Counted from the stretch's first letter, positions 43,110-53,338 are shown. The stretch: 64,000 bases of DNA from Lachnospiraceae bacterium (GCA_022767285.1 JALENY010000037.1:1-64000), one strand, 5' to 3'. A program made the numbers and translations. The notes: generated by a model not told the origin, from the sequence alone.

Positions 43110-44300
43110 TTAACAGAGATCTTCCGCCAGCCTTTTTACAAGTCCGGACGGTTCTTCCCAAAGTGCAGACTTGATGGTTACTTTCTCATCCAGAATTGTC
43201 ATATTTTTCATTTCTTCCAGTTTGGCACGCATCTGTTTGCCGGAAGTCGCTGCCCAGGTTCCGTTTTCCATAATGCCGACGGTTCGGTTCTGTACATTCA
43301 GCGCCTTCATATCTTCCAGAAGATTTGCCATAATCGGGTAGATACCCGAATTGTAAGTAGGAGCAGCCAGAACCAGATGGCTGTAATGAAAAATTTCACT
43401 GATCAGCACCGACACATGGGTATTGGATACATCGTAAACGCGGATGTTTTTCACTCCTGCTTCTGCCAGCCTGCAGGCCAGTACATCAGCTGCATTTGCC
43501 GTATTTCCATACATGGATGCATAGGCAATAACAACACCTTTTTCCTCCGGTTCGTAAGTGCTCCACTTCTGATATTTGTCCAGAATATAGCCCAGATTGT
43601 TTCTCCATACCGGACCATGAAGAGGACAGATCATCTGAATATCCAAACCGTCTGCTTTTTTCAGTACATTTTGCACCTGCACGCCGTACTTTCCGACAAT
43701 ATTTGTATAGTAACGTCTTGCATCATCCAGCCAGTCACGGTCAAAATCAATTTCATCATTAAAAATATAGCCTCCCAGAGCGCCGAAAGTGCCAAACGCA
43801 TCCGCGGAAAACAATGCCTTCGTACAGGAATCATATGCAACCGTAACTTCCGGCCAGTGGACCATAGGGGCCGCAACGAAGTGAAGCTCATGCTTTCCGG
43901 CTGAAAGTACATCTCCCTCTTTCATCAGCATCACATGGTCATTATCGGCAGAACCGAAAAACTGTTTCATGATCTGAACGGTCTTGGATGTTGTCACCAG
44001 CGTCACATCAGGATAACGCAGACGCACCTCTTCAATCATGGAGGCATGATCCGGTTCCATATGGTTAATTACCAGATAGTCCAGATTTCTGCCATCCAGC
44101 ACATACGCCAGATTCTCAAAAAACTGCTTGCTTACCGCCGTGTCCACGGTATCCAGGAGTACGGTCTTTTCGTCCAGAATAACATAAGAATTATAGGAAA
44201 CCCCTCTTGGAATCGGAAAAATGTTCTCAAACAAGGCCAGACGTCTGTCGCTTGCGCCAATCCAGTAAGTGTCTTCTGTCAAATTTCTAACACAATGCAT
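43110..44300 (-). CDS. Class A flavodiiron protein (FprA-type O2/NO reductase)
   Basis: 396 residues: metallo-beta-lactamase diiron domain (1-250) followed by flavodoxin (about 255-396). Diiron ligands: INHMEPDHASM (H-x-E-x-D-H), APMVHWPE, FSADAFGTFG and LHGPV. FMN loop: YASMYGNTANAAD. It is the minimal class without a fused rubredoxin, so it needs a separate electron donor, unlike the 843-residue fusion at 5083. The start at 44300 is fixed by GGAGG 9 bases upstream. It protects the anaerobe against O2 or NO. The window thus encodes two flavodiiron proteins of different classes. Confidence 0.95.
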   Translation of the reverse strand: MHCVRNLTEDTYWIGASDRRLALFENIFPIPRGVSYNSYVILDEKTVLLDTVDTAVSKQFFENLAYVLDGRNLDYLVINHMEPDHASMIEEVRLRYPDVTLVTTSKTVQIMKQFFGSADNDHVMLMKEGDVLSAGKHELHFVAAPMVHWPEVTVAYDSCTKALFSADAFGTFGALGGYIFNDEIDFDRDWLDDARRYYTNIVGKYGVQVQNVLKKADGLDIQMICPLHGPVWRNNLGYILDKYQKWSTYEPEEKGVVIAYASMYGNTANAADVLACRLAEAGVKNIRVYDVSNTHVSVLISEIFHYSHLVLAAPTYNSGIYPIMANLLEDMKALNVQNRTVGIMENGTWAATSGKQMRAKLEEMKNMTILDEKVTIKSALWEEPSGLVKRLAEDLC

Positions 44301-44460
44301 GTATCTATTCCTCCGTATATAAACTTTATCCATGTTTATCATACCCGAATAACACAATATTTTCAATCTTTTTCACCGCAATCTTATTTTTTCTCCGCGC
44401 AGTGCACTTACGGTTTAATGGTCACAAAGCCCGTTCCGATTTTCCTCTCTGCTTTCCAAA

Positions 44461-44510
44461 AAAGAAGAAGAGCGAAAAGAGCTGTGCGACAGCTGCTTTT
44501 CCTCTTCTTT
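44461..44510 (-). terminator. Terminator of the trp operon
   Basis: Long stem: arms 44461-44485 and 44489-44510, with core AGCTGT-GCG-ACAGCT extended by purine/pyrimidine arms AAAAGAAGAAGAG and CTCTTCTTTT, 21 bases after the trpA stop, ending in a U-rich tract on the minus strand. Confidence 0.85.
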
Positions 44511-44531
44511 TCTCTTTTCTTCTCTGCTCTT

Positions 44532-45299
44532 TTACAAAGCCTCTTTCATCAATTTTACGTATTCATAGACATGAGGTGCCGCCTTTTCTCCATACTGAGC
44601 AATGATTTTTACAATCGCACTGCCTACGATCGCCCCGTCAGCGATTTCTGCCATTTCTTTTGCCTGCTGCGGAGTACTGATCCCAAAGCCAATGGCACAG
44701 GGTACATCCGTCACTTGCCGGATAGCGGATACGATTTTCCCCAAATCTGTGGTAATTTTACTGCGGACACCCGTTACGCCCATGGAAGATACGATATATA
44801 TATATCCGCTGGCTTCTTTTGCGATCATCTGGATTCTCTCTTCTGATGTCGGTGCAATCAGAGCGATCAGATCCACATCGTATTTCTTCGCTATATCTGC
44901 CACTTCATCCCGTTCCTCATAGGGCAGATCCGGACAAATCATTCCGTCTACCCCCAATTCCCTGCATTTGGCAAAAAATGCTTCATACCCGTAATGAAAG
45001 ACCGGATTTAAATAGGTAAGAAATACCAGCGGTATCTGCGTTTTTTCACGGATTTTTCGAACCACCTCAAAGACACCGGACAGTTTCATGCCGCCGCTCA
45101 AAGCGCGAATATTGGCATTCTGAATTACGACGCCCTCCGCAGTGGGATCGGAAAACGGAATTCCCAGTTCCACCAGATCCGCACCTGCGCGTTCCATCTC
45201 AAGAACAAATTCCACCGTTTTGTCACCATTTGGATCCCCCACGGTCAAAAACGGAATAAATGCTTTTTTGTTTTCAAATGCTTTTGCTATTTTACTCAT
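44532..45299 (-). CDS. trpA: Tryptophan synthase alpha subunit
   Basis: 255-residue TIM barrel that cleaves indole-3-glycerol phosphate to indole and G3P. The catalytic Glu and Asp are in [16 protein letters not shown] (about 47-62) and the flexible loop in [13 protein letters not shown]; phosphate site in AIGFGISTP. Its ATG lies inside the end of trpB (8-base overlap), so the subunits are translationally coupled. Last gene of the trp operon. Confidence 0.98.
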   Translation of the reverse strand: MSKIAKAFENKKAFIPFLTVGDPNGDKTVEFVLEMERAGADLVELGIPFSDPTAEGVVIQNANIRALSGGMKLSGVFEVVRKIREKTQIPLVFLTYLNPVFHYGYEAFFAKCRELGVDGMICPDLPYEERDEVADIAKKYDVDLIALIAPTSEERIQMIAKEASGYIYIVSSMGVTGVRSKITTDLGKIVSAIRQVTDVPCAIGFGISTPQQAKEMAEIADGAIVGSAIVKIIAQYGEKAAPHVYEYVKLMKEAL

Positions 45300-46476
45300 A
45301 GATCTCAACCCCCCTGTATCTTGCAATGGCTGCCACATCTTTGTCCCCACGGCCGGAAAGGCAGACGATAATACTGTCCTCTTTGCTCATGGATCCTGCA
45401 ATTTTCCGCACATGTGCCACTGCGTGAGCACTTTCCACCGCGCAGATGATTCCCTCGGTCCGTGCCAGATATTCAAAAGCATCCACTGCTTCATCATCCG
45501 TCACCGGAACATACTGTGCACGGCCAATGTCATGCAGATAAGCGTGCTCCGGTCCGATGCCCGGATAGTCAAGGCCTGCGGAAATGGAGTATACCGGTGC
45601 GATCTGTCCGTCTTCATCCTGGCAAAAGTAGGATTTCATGCCGTGGAACACACCGAGACGTCCGGTTGATATGGTGGCAGCGGTTTCTTTTGTGTCAATG
45701 CCGCGTCCTGCCGCTTCACATCCGATCAGCTTTACCTCTTTGTCCTCGATAAAATTATAGAACATGCCCATGGCATTGCTTCCGCCGCCCACGCAGGCAA
45801 CCACTGCCGCCGGCAGTTTTCCCTCTTTTTCCAGGATCTGCTGTTTTGCCTCCCGGCTGATGACGCTCTGGAAATCCCGGACAATCATAGGAAACGGGTG
45901 TGGTCCCATAACGGAGCCAAGGACATACAGCGTATCATCGACCCTTGAAGACCATTCACGCATGGTCTCATTAACCGCATCTTTCAGTGTCATAGTTCCG
46001 CTGGTCACCGAATGAACCTTCGCGCCCAGGAGCTCCATACGATATACATTCAGCGCCTGACGGTCTGTATCTTCCTTGCCCATGTAGATCTCGCATTCCA
46101 GTCCCAACAGCGCCGCAGCTGTAGCAGTGGCAACTCCATGTTGGCCGGCACCGGTTTCCGCTATGATTCTGGTTTTGCCCATTTTTTTCGCCATCAGCGC
46201 CTGACCGAGTACATTATTGATTTTGTGAGATCCGGTATGATTCAAATCCTCACGTTTCAGATAGATTTTCGCTCCTCCCAAATCTTTTGTCATCTTCTCT
46301 GCATAATACAGAAGCGAAGGGCGACCGGCGTACTCATTTAACAATTTTGTCAGTTCCGCATTAAACTCCGGATCTTTTTTATAAAATTCATATTGCTTTT
46401 CCAACTTTATCAGTTCATTCATCAGGGTCTCGGAAATGTACTGTCCCCCGTGAATTCCATATCTACCTCTGCTCAT
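45292..46476 (-). CDS. trpB: Tryptophan synthase beta subunit
   Basis: 394-residue PLP enzyme joining indole and serine. Schiff-base lysine in [17 protein letters not shown] (about 81-97), catalytic Glu in [12 protein letters not shown], phosphate loop [10 protein letters not shown]. The N-terminal [16 protein letters not shown] is typical of TrpB1, the type that pairs with TrpA. Overlaps trpF by 14 bases and trpA by 8. Confidence 0.98.
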   Translation of the reverse strand: MSRGRYGIHGGQYISETLMNELIKLEKQYEFYKKDPEFNAELTKLLNEYAGRPSLLYYAEKMTKDLGGAKIYLKREDLNHTGSHKINNVLGQALMAKKMGKTRIIAETGAGQHGVATATAAALLGLECEIYMGKEDTDRQALNVYRMELLGAKVHSVTSGTMTLKDAVNETMREWSSRVDDTLYVLGSVMGPHPFPMIVRDFQSVISREAKQQILEKEGKLPAAVVACVGGGSNAMGMFYNFIEDKEVKLIGCEAAGRGIDTKETAATISTGRLGVFHGMKSYFCQDEDGQIAPVYSISAGLDYPGIGPEHAYLHDIGRAQYVPVTDDEAVDAFEYLARTEGIICAVESAHAVAHVRKIAGSMSKEDSIIVCLSGRGDKDVAAIARYRGVEIYE

Positions 46477-47086
46477 TGCGAACTCTCCTTATAAACTTCT
46501 GTATTTTTTCTTTGTCTTTTACTCCATCGGTCTCAACACCGCTGCTCACATCCACCGCAAAGGGATGCACGCAGCTGACCGCTTCCGCCACATTGTCCGG
46601 ATCCAATCCTCCGGCCAGGAAAAACGGCTTCCCTATGCCTGAAATACGCTGCAGAATATCCCAGTCAAAGGTCTCTCCCGATCCCATTCCGCTGTCCAGA
46701 AGCAAATAATCCGCCTCTGTATCTAGCCAGTTCAAAATGTCTTCCTCACTTTTTATTTTGACCGCTTTAATTACCGGCTTTCCGGTTTCACATCGAATAT
46801 CATGAATTTGTTTTTCCGTTTCACTGCCGTGGAGCTGGGCCAGATCAATAATCCTGTTGTTCAGCAGTTCGATCACGATATCCGTGTCTTCATTTACAAA
46901 TACCCCGACGGCCTTTATGTCCGATCGCAGTTTTTGTCTCAATTCCACGGCCTGGGCAATGTTCACAGCCCGTTTGCTGTTGGGCCAGAAAACAAATCCG
47001 ACGTAATCCGGATTCATCTCATTTACGTAATCAATATCTTCCGGTCGGGTAAGACCGCATATTTTGATTTTTGTCTCATTTTTCAT
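46463..47086 (-). CDS. trpF: Phosphoribosylanthranilate isomerase
   Basis: 207-residue TIM barrel catalysing the Amadori rearrangement of phosphoribosylanthranilate. [12 protein letters not shown] (catalytic Cys), [36 protein letters not shown] and the C-terminal [13 protein letters not shown] are diagnostic. The start is uncertain: the ATG at 47086 has only a weak A-rich upstream region, and a TTG 15 bases earlier is an alternative. A 167-base gap separates it from trpC. Confidence 0.95.
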   Translation of the reverse strand: MKNETKIKICGLTRPEDIDYVNEMNPDYVGFVFWPNSKRAVNIAQAVELRQKLRSDIKAVGVFVNEDTDIVIELLNNRIIDLAQLHGSETEKQIHDIRCETGKPVIKAVKIKSEEDILNWLDTEADYLLLDSGMGSGETFDWDILQRISGIGKPFFLAGGLDPDNVAEAVSCVHPFAVDVSSGVETDGVKDKEKIQKFIRRVRNEQR

Positions 47087-47253
47087 ATCTGTTTTTTTCA
47101 ATTCATTATGATGTTTTATACTATTTCCGGTTATGGATCAAATACTGCGTGCATCCATCGGATACGCTGTTCTGCAATTTCTTAAATCACTGCATGCATC
47201 CGTCCCATCTGCCGCTTTTATAATCGGAAACAACCTGTTTGTTCCTGTTTCAG

Positions 47254-48099
47254 TTATATTCCGCGAAGTGTATCCAGCATGGCCTTTTTGTCCCTGCTCC
47301 GCATCAGCGTTTCCCCGATCAGCACCGCATCGGTTCCGTTTTCCCGCAATGCAGCAATGTCCTCCGGCGTCTTCATACCGCTTTCTGAAACGAAGAGAAT
47401 TTCCGGCGGCACCAGTTTTCTTAGCCGAATGGAATTGTATATGTCCACTTCAAATGTCTTAAGATTCCGGTTATTAACTCCGATGATACCTGCGCTGGAT
47501 TCCAATGCCATCTCCACTTCCGCTTCATCATGGGCTTCCACCAGGGCAGACATCCCCAGGCTATGGGACAGTTCAAGATAAGCTTTCAGCTGCACCTTAT
47601 CCAGAATCGCGCAGATCAGAAGCACTGCGGATGCCCCCAATATTTTTGCCTCATAGATCATATATTCATCCACTGTAAAATCTTTACGCAAAACCGGAAT
47701 TCGGACCTCCCGTGCGATTTCCTCCAAATACTGATCCGAACCCTGGAAAAAGTAAGGTTCTGTCAGGCAGGAGATGGCCGATGCTCCGGCTGCCTCATAA
47801 TCTTTGGCTATCTGCAGGTAAGGGAAATCAGCGGCTATGAGGCCTTTCGACGGAGAAGCTTTCTTCACTTCACAAATAAACTGAATTTCTCTCTGTTTGC
47901 TGCCATCCAATTTATTTTCACTGCCGAAACTGTTTTTTTCCGCATCTGCAAGCCTGCTCCTGCACAAAGCCTGTGCAAATGGAAAGCCTGTATCCTGATT
48001 TTGATCCTCAGCCTGTTTTCTTATCACTTCCATCGGTATCTGCCGTTTTTTCTCTTTTATTCTTTCTCTCGTTTTTGCAGCTATATTATCTAAGATCAT
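47254..48099 (-). CDS. trpC: Indole-3-glycerol phosphate synthase
   Basis: 281 residues, slightly longer than the usual 255-260 because of a polar stretch of about 25 residues between the N-terminal helices and the first strand (around ADAEKNSFGSENKL). Core motifs are complete: FICEVKKASPSKG (catalytic Lys), VLRKDFTVDEY, VNNRNLKTFEV, LFVSESGMKT and VLIGETLMRS. GGGAGAG lies 5 bases before the ATG at 48099. Ring closure of CdRP to indole-3-glycerol phosphate. No fusion to trpF. Confidence 0.97.
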   Translation of the reverse strand: MILDNIAAKTRERIKEKKRQIPMEVIRKQAEDQNQDTGFPFAQALCRSRLADAEKNSFGSENKLDGSKQREIQFICEVKKASPSKGLIAADFPYLQIAKDYEAAGASAISCLTEPYFFQGSDQYLEEIAREVRIPVLRKDFTVDEYMIYEAKILGASAVLLICAILDKVQLKAYLELSHSLGMSALVEAHDEAEVEMALESSAGIIGVNNRNLKTFEVDIYNSIRLRKLVPPEILFVSESGMKTPEDIAALRENGTDAVLIGETLMRSRDKKAMLDTLRGI

Positions 48100-48163
48100 T
48101 TTTCTCTCCCGCCCGGTTTTCAAATCGATTGATATCGATTCTTTTATTTCTTTTGTCCTGTAC

Positions 48164-49177
48164 TCATCGTTTCAGATTGGAATAGTGAATGAACTCCTCC
48201 AGTTTTGCCTTGGCTTTTCCGCTGTCAATCAGATCCTCTGCCATTTTCACGCCATCTTTCAGCGTCGATACTTTACCGGCAATATAAAGTGCAGCTCCGG
48301 AATTCAATACAACCGCATCACGTTTCGGGCCTTTTTCTCCGTTCAGAATGGCCTTTGTAATTTCTGCATTTTCTGCCGGTGTACCGCCCACCAGATCCTC
48401 TTTTTTACATCTGACGTATCCGAAATCTTCCGGCTGGATCACATAACTGGAAAAGGCGCCGTCCTTGATTTCGCAAACTGTGGTTGGTGCACTTATGGAT
48501 ATCTCATCCAGCTTATCCTGTCCGTAAACAACCATAGCATTTTTTACCCCCAGATTGCACAGAACTTTTGCCAGGGGTTCCACCAACGCCTCATCATATA
48601 CGCCCATCAGTTCCATATTTGCGCCTGCCGGATTCGCCAGCGGTCCGAGAATATTAAAGATGGTCCGGATCCCCAGTTCTTTGCGGACCGGCCCCACAAA
48701 CTTCATTGCGATATGATAATTCTGGGCGAAAAGGAAACAGATTCCGATTTTTTTCAGCATTTCGGCACTCTGTTCCGGTGGTACCGAAATATTGACTCCA
48801 AGTGCCTCCAGTACATCTGCAGCACCGCATTTACTGCTGGCTGCACGGTTTCCGTGTTTTGCCACCGGCACTCCGCCGGATGCGATCACAATGGCGGATG
48901 TGGTTGAGATGTTAAAAGAATTAGCTCCGTCTCCGCCGGTTCCCACGATTTCCAGCACATCCATCTCATGCAAAAGACGGATACAATGATTGCGCATTTC
49001 CTCCGCGGATGCGGTTATTTCTTCAATGGTTTCTCCCTTCATGGACAGCGCGGTAAGATATGCACTCTTCTGCACTTCGCTTGCCTGACCGCTCATGATT
49101 TCATTCATAACTTCCTTTGCCATTTCATATCCGATGTCTTCTTTCTTTGCCAGTTTCAAAATAGCTTCTTTGATCAT
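48164..49177 (-). CDS. trpD: Anthranilate phosphoribosyltransferase
   Basis: 337 residues. PRPP-binding glycine loop [17 protein letters not shown] (about 78-94), the [20 protein letters not shown] segment and the metal site DELDEIS-like KLDEISIS. Couples anthranilate to PRPP. The start at 49177 follows AGGAGG at 8 bases. Separate from trpG, unlike the fused enterobacterial form. Confidence 0.97.
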   Translation of the reverse strand: MIKEAILKLAKKEDIGYEMAKEVMNEIMSGQASEVQKSAYLTALSMKGETIEEITASAEEMRNHCIRLLHEMDVLEIVGTGGDGANSFNISTTSAIVIASGGVPVAKHGNRAASSKCGAADVLEALGVNISVPPEQSAEMLKKIGICFLFAQNYHIAMKFVGPVRKELGIRTIFNILGPLANPAGANMELMGVYDEALVEPLAKVLCNLGVKNAMVVYGQDKLDEISISAPTTVCEIKDGAFSSYVIQPEDFGYVRCKKEDLVGGTPAENAEITKAILNGEKGPKRDAVVLNSGAALYIAGKVSTLKDGVKMAEDLIDSGKAKAKLEEFIHYSNLKR

Positions 49178-49309
49178 TTTTCTGTCCTCCTGATTCATTT
49201 TTATGCCCATCCGGCATATCACAATGCACTCCGGGCGATGGTGCTTTGCACCATATTGTATGTTCCAATACCTGCAGTCTCTGTTCTTCTCAGACCAACT
49301 TTTTATCTT

Positions 49310-49879
49310 CTATTTGCTCATCAGATTTCTTACAATTTCAATTCCCTTCGGTGTCAGCACCGATTCCGGATGAAACTGGACCCCGTAAACCGGATATTTT
49401 TTATGCTCCACCGCCATAACTTCGCCGTCTTCTGTCCTGGCAGTTATTTTTAGCTCTTCCGGTATGGTCTCCGGAACCGCCGCCAGAGAATGGTATCGCG
49501 CAACCAGGATCTCCTGTTCCATATTCTGAAACATTCTGGAATCCGTATCCAGCTTTGCCATGCTGGTTTTTCCGTGCATCAGTTGTCTTGCATAGGAAAC
49601 CGTGGCTCCATACGCCTCACAGATAGCCTGATGTCCAAGGCATACACCGAAAATCGGGATTTTTCCTCCCAGTTTCTGAACGACGGAAATGCATACTCCC
49701 GCATCTGCAGGTTTTCCCGGCCCCGGTGACAGCACGATCCATTCCGGATGCAGGGCCTCAATCTCTTCCACCGTCATCTCATCGTTTCGTATCACTTTCA
49801 GGTTTTGATTTACCGTTCCGATCAGTTGATAAAGGTTATAGGAAAAGCTGTCATAATTGTCAATCAGCAAAATCATCAT
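49310..49879 (-). CDS. trpG: Anthranilate synthase glutamine amidotransferase component
   Basis: 189-residue class I amidotransferase giving ammonia to TrpE (and perhaps PabB). IDNYDSFSYNLYQ, the oxyanion LSPGPGKPADAG, nucleophile in IFGVCLGHQAI (Cys about 78) and catalytic His-Glu in YGVQFHPESV. The ATG at 49879 follows GGGGG; it overlaps trpE by 20 bases, so the pair is translationally coupled. Confidence 0.97.
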   Translation of the reverse strand: MMILLIDNYDSFSYNLYQLIGTVNQNLKVIRNDEMTVEEIEALHPEWIVLSPGPGKPADAGVCISVVQKLGGKIPIFGVCLGHQAICEAYGATVSYARQLMHGKTSMAKLDTDSRMFQNMEQEILVARYHSLAAVPETIPEELKITARTEDGEVMAVEHKKYPVYGVQFHPESVLTPKGIEIVRNLMSK

Positions 49880-51347
49880 CAATTCCCCCTCTCGCCTGTT
49901 CCAGTGCTTTGATCACTGCTTTTGCTTTATTGATGCACTCCTGATACTCCTTATCCGGTACACTGTCTGCTACGATCCCCGCACCGGATCGGACAAACAC
50001 TTTTCCATTCTTTGAAAAAGCCAGCCGGATGGCAATACAGGTGTCAAGGTTACCGGTAAAATCAATGTATCCGATCGCACCGCCGTAAATTCCCCGTTTA
50101 TTGTTTTCCAGCTCATTGATGATCTCGCAGGCCCGAAGCTTTGGCGCTCCGGACAGCGTTCCTGCCGGCAGGATCGCGTCTACCGCATCCAGGGCATCAC
50201 GCTTGCTGCTGATTCGGCCGGACACCGTTGAACCGATATGCATCACGTGGGAATACCGCTCTATATTCATATACTGCTCTACTTTTACGGACCCGATCTG
50301 GCTGATTTTGCCAATATCGTTTCTTCCCAGATCCACCAGCATATTATGTTCCGCCAGTTCCTTTTCGTCCCGCAGAAGTTCTTCTTCCAGTTCCCTGTCT
50401 TCCTCCTCTGTGTCGCCCCGCGGTCTGGTGCCCGCAAGCGGATAGGTATACAGTTTCCCGTTTTCCAGTTTTACCAGTGTTTCAGGGGAGGCTCCGGAAA
50501 TCTCCACATCATCACTGGAAAAATAGAACATATAGGGGGAAGGATTCACCGTCCGCAGTACCCGGTAAGCATCAAACAGGCTTCCTTCCATCTCAGCTTC
50601 CAGCCGGTTGGATAAGACCACCTGAAAAATATCCCCCTCACGGATATAATGCTTTGCTTTTTCAACCATTTCACAGTATTCCTCTTTTGTAAACAGCGTC
50701 CGGAAACCGTCTTTTATTTTCAGCGGCATGTTTTTAGCCGGTTTCCCATGGCATATGAGCTTTGCCATATTTTCCAGCTCATTAACCGCCCTGTTATACT
50801 CGGTCTCAAAATGCTCTGTTCTTGCATTTACAATCAATATGATCTTCTGTCTGAAATGGTCAAATGCAATCACCTTGTCAAACAGCATCAGATCGACATC
50901 CTTGAATCCTTCTTCATCCCTGGCATCCAGATTCAGCACCGGCTCGCTGTACTTGATATAATCATATGAAAAATATCCCACCAAACCTCCGGTAAAGGAA
51001 GGCATCTGTTTCAGTCTGGGGCTCTTGTAGTCTTTCAGGATTTCCCGGATTGCCTCACCGGGGTAATCCGTTTCACGCTCCACCGTCATACCGCTGCGGA
51101 TCCTCAGTCTATGGTTGTGACAGGTAATCTCAAGAGTCGGATCATATCCAAGGAAGGTGTAGCGTCCCCATTTCTGGCTGCTGTCCACACTTTCCAGCAT
51201 GAAACAGTGTTTGCTGATGTTTTTCAGAATTCGCATCACTTCAATGGGAGTGATTCGATCAGAATACAGTTCCCGACTGATCGGGATGATTTTGTAGTCT
51301 CCAAATGTCAATATTTTTTTCGCCTCATCAAAATCCGGATAAATCAT
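49860..51347 (-). CDS. trpE: Anthranilate synthase component I
   Basis: 495-residue chorismate-utilising enzyme. Near the N-terminus, CFMLESVDSSQKWGRYTFLG contains the LLES-like tryptophan feedback site (MLES), so allosteric inhibition is expected. The catalytic C-terminal half shows FQVVLSNRLEAE, GASPETLVKLENGKLYTYPL, AGTRPRG, LVDLGRNDIGKI and AGTLSGAPKLRACEIINELE. AAAGGAGG lies 5 bases before the ATG. First gene of trpEGDCFBA behind a T-box. Confidence 0.98.
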   Translation of the reverse strand: MIYPDFDEAKKILTFGDYKIIPISRELYSDRITPIEVMRILKNISKHCFMLESVDSSQKWGRYTFLGYDPTLEITCHNHRLRIRSGMTVERETDYPGEAIREILKDYKSPRLKQMPSFTGGLVGYFSYDYIKYSEPVLNLDARDEEGFKDVDLMLFDKVIAFDHFRQKIILIVNARTEHFETEYNRAVNELENMAKLICHGKPAKNMPLKIKDGFRTLFTKEEYCEMVEKAKHYIREGDIFQVVLSNRLEAEMEGSLFDAYRVLRTVNPSPYMFYFSSDDVEISGASPETLVKLENGKLYTYPLAGTRPRGDTEEEDRELEEELLRDEKELAEHNMLVDLGRNDIGKISQIGSVKVEQYMNIERYSHVMHIGSTVSGRISSKRDALDAVDAILPAGTLSGAPKLRACEIINELENNKRGIYGGAIGYIDFTGNLDTCIAIRLAFSKNGKVFVRSGAGIVADSVPDKEYQECINKAKAVIKALEQARGGIDDDFAD

Positions 51348-51378
51348 GTTTTCCTCCTTTTACATCCGCTTCACTCCG

Positions 51379-51432
51379 CCACTCGGGCTATTGATTTCCT
51401 TCCGCTCACTGGGGCTATCGGCTTCCTTCCGC
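51379..51432 (-). repeat. Two tandem 27-bp imperfect repeats between T-box and trpE
   Basis: Units 51379-51405 and 51406-51432 match at 22 of 27 positions (plus-strand core GGGCTAT and TTCCTTCCGC). They lie between the T-box terminator and the trpE ribosome site and are untranslated. Confidence 0.7.
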
Positions 51433-51454
51433 CATGCGCATGGATTCATTCGCC

Positions 51455-51768
51455 ACACAAAAAACGCCCCTGACAGAATATACTCATTCTGTCAAGGGCG
51501 GGTAATATACAATACAATTATAATCTACTCGCGGTGCCACCTTGATTCGCAGATAAAACATCTGCGCACTTTCCTGGATACCATCATATCCATGGCAACT
51601 AACGTATGCCTCACGTCAGGGGATACTCTGGCCAAAAGCCTTTTCATCCTGCCCTCTGCGGTCCATTTAACAGGCTGCGTTCTGTCCGGCTCTCAGCTTC
51701 CCGGGCTCTCTGTGAGTGCACGATCTGTTTTTATCTCCGCTTCAACGGTTTAAAGCGTTATTAAGTTA
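51455..51768 (-). ncRNA. Tryptophan-specific T-box leader
   Basis: This leader RNA reads uncharged tRNA-Trp to control the trp operon. On the minus strand, in order: Stem I with the AG-bulge-type GCTGAGAG, a specifier loop with UGG (Trp) at 51665-51663 inside TTAAATGGACCGC, the invariant T-box AAGGTGGCACCGCG starting at 51543, and a terminator (CGCCCTTGACAGAAT with ATTCTGTCAGGGGCG, 51500-51465) followed by six U. When uncharged tRNA pairs with GGTGGCACC, the antiterminator forms and trpEGDCFBA is read. Confidence 0.95.
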
Positions 51769-51774
51769 ATATGT

Positions 51775-51803
51775 ATTATAGTTCTTCCCGGCTGAAAAAT
51801 CAA
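51775..51803 (-). promoter_or_regulatory. Promoter of the trp operon
   Basis: Minus-strand TTGATT (51798-51803), 17-base spacer, perfect TATAAT (51775-51780), starting the T-box transcript near 51768. Confidence 0.7.
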
Positions 51804-51817
51804 GAATCATTTAAAAA

Positions 51818-52621
51818 TTATTTTTCTTTCTTTGTCTGAACCAGTTTGTCCAGTTGTTCTTTTGTGATATGCAAATGAAATCCTCCCGGGTTAAGCACCA
51901 GACCTTTTGCCTCCGCTGCCAGATAATTCGGCAAATCGGTAAAGCCCTGCACGCCCATCCCCATTTTGGTCGCTTTGTCCCGATAGAACTTCTGAAATTC
52001 CGTAAAATCGGAGAAGATCGGCATCAGCATATTTCCGTCTTTGTCCTTCACATAGGGGATTTTCTTTTTCTGCTTCGGATCTTTTGGATTCACCGGTTCG
52101 TTCGGATTTACATTTTCCAGCGGAAGAATGTATCTGGACCGCATTAAATTAATGAGCATTTCTTCTTCCAGCTCTTTCGCATGCTGCATATCATGTTTGA
52201 CCGGACGATACATTTCCTGAAGGAAATACAGCGTCGACAACTGAAGCGTAGGGTTCACCACCGGAAGTTTTTCTTTCATCAGCTTGCTCAAATCAGGCAT
52301 TTTCTCTATATCTTTCAACTGCAGCCGATATACATTTCCGTTTTCGTGAAAGACAACGGCATTGGCACCAATGGAATAGAATGTGTTATACATACTCCGC
52401 ATCTGAGCCTTCAGCACTTTCACAGCCATCAACAGTATTTTCTTCTCCGTATACATTTTTGCAAATTCCTGTACCTCCGATTCGTTGGCAAACATATGTA
52501 CCTGATCGTCGTATGTCTCTTCATCACATTCGACAAAAGGCATTCGGGTCTGCTGTGAAAAAATCACGATTGCTTCCTCCAGATTTTGTATTTTTTTAAC
52601 TGCAAATGTATGATCAATCAT
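51818..52621 (-). CDS. SseB-family protein
   Basis: 267 residues, cytosolic, no signal or helices. The C-terminal part (about 165-260; DKDGNMLMPIFSDFTEFQKF, then GLVLNPGGFHLHITKEQLDKL) matches the SseB N-terminal domain, with its LNPGG...L motif. The first 120 residues look like a diverged second copy (TRMPFVECDEETYDDQVHMF; FAKMYTEKKILLMAVKV). The molecular function of SseB domains in Firmicutes is not established. AGGAAAA precedes the ATG. Monocistronic between the T-box and a divergent spore-coat-like pair. Confidence 0.8.
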   Translation of the reverse strand: MIDHTFAVKKIQNLEEAIVIFSQQTRMPFVECDEETYDDQVHMFANESEVQEFAKMYTEKKILLMAVKVLKAQMRSMYNTFYSIGANAVVFHENGNVYRLQLKDIEKMPDLSKLMKEKLPVVNPTLQLSTLYFLQEMYRPVKHDMQHAKELEEEMLINLMRSRYILPLENVNPNEPVNPKDPKQKKKIPYVKDKDGNMLMPIFSDFTEFQKFYRDKATKMGMGVQGFTDLPNYLAAEAKGLVLNPGGFHLHITKEQLDKLVQTKKEK

Positions 52622-52882
52622 GTTATTTTCCTACTTTCCTGTTTTCTGTTTTTCCATACTGCCGAAACAGTTGGATTGCGCTCGCCAAATATGATTCGCG
52701 CGCATCTGTGACTATTTTATCATACTCTTCTCAAAAATGCTATAATCTACATCAATACCTGTATTATCAGAAAAAAAGATACCTTATAACTGTTTATTTA
52801 TGAATCTATTTCATCCACTTTTCATGGAATATTTTCACTTATGACTGCACACACTATTTCCGTGAAAAAAGGAGGTGCTATC

Positions 52883-53068
52883 ATGGCAAATATTTCTGAA
52901 CTGGATCTGCAGAACCTGCGTCATCTGATCGGTGGCTACGACAACACGCATTGTAAAATGAAAGCTTACGCGGAGATGGCGACAGATCCGAAGGTAAAGC
53001 AGTTTTTTACCAAAAGTGCGCAGTCCGCTTTGGACAACAAACAGACACTGATGACGTTTTTACAGTAA
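52883..53068 (+). CDS. Small CotF-like partner protein
   Basis: 61 residues, helical (LDLQNLRHLIGGYDNTHCKM; DPKVKQFFTKSAQSALDNKQ). The pattern resembles the first half of Coat_F/ferritin-like helical hairpins, and it is followed 15 bases later by a clear CotF-like gene, so the two may form one split four-helix unit. AAGGAGGTG lies 6 bases before the ATG at 52883. Role in spores inferred from the neighbour only. Confidence 0.7.
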   Translation: MANISELDLQNLRHLIGGYDNTHCKMKAYAEMATDPKVKQFFTKSAQSALDNKQTLMTFLQ

Positions 53069-53083
53069 AATGAGGTGATGACG

Positions 53084-53338
53084 ATGGAAGAAAAGATACT
53101 TGTAAATGATACTCTGGTTGGAATCAACGGAGAATTGACCCGATATGCGGAGATGATTTCACAGACAGAAAACAAAGAGCTAAAACAGACATTGAAACAG
53201 TTCCGCAATGCCAGTGAAATGTCACAGGAAGAAATCTACCAGATCGCCCGGGAAAAGGCTTATTATATTCCGGCTGCTCCGGCGAAACCGGATGAGATTG
53301 CGCATGTGAAAGAAATTTTGATGAAACCGGCGGTATAG
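53084..53338 (+). CDS. CotF-family spore-coat-like protein
   Basis: 84 residues of two helices (ILVNDTLVGINGELTRYAEM; LKQTLKQFRNASEMSQEEIY), then KAYYIPAAPAKPDEIAHVKE, the tyrosine/proline-rich end typical of Coat_F proteins. ATG at 53084 with GAGGTG 6 bases upstream; an ATG 6 bases earlier is an alternative. Forms a two-gene unit with the 61-residue partner. Such proteins also occur in vegetative stress contexts, so spore localisation is likely but unproven. Confidence 0.75.
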   Translation: MEEKILVNDTLVGINGELTRYAEMISQTENKELKQTLKQFRNASEMSQEEIYQIAREKAYYIPAAPAKPDEIAHVKEILMKPAV

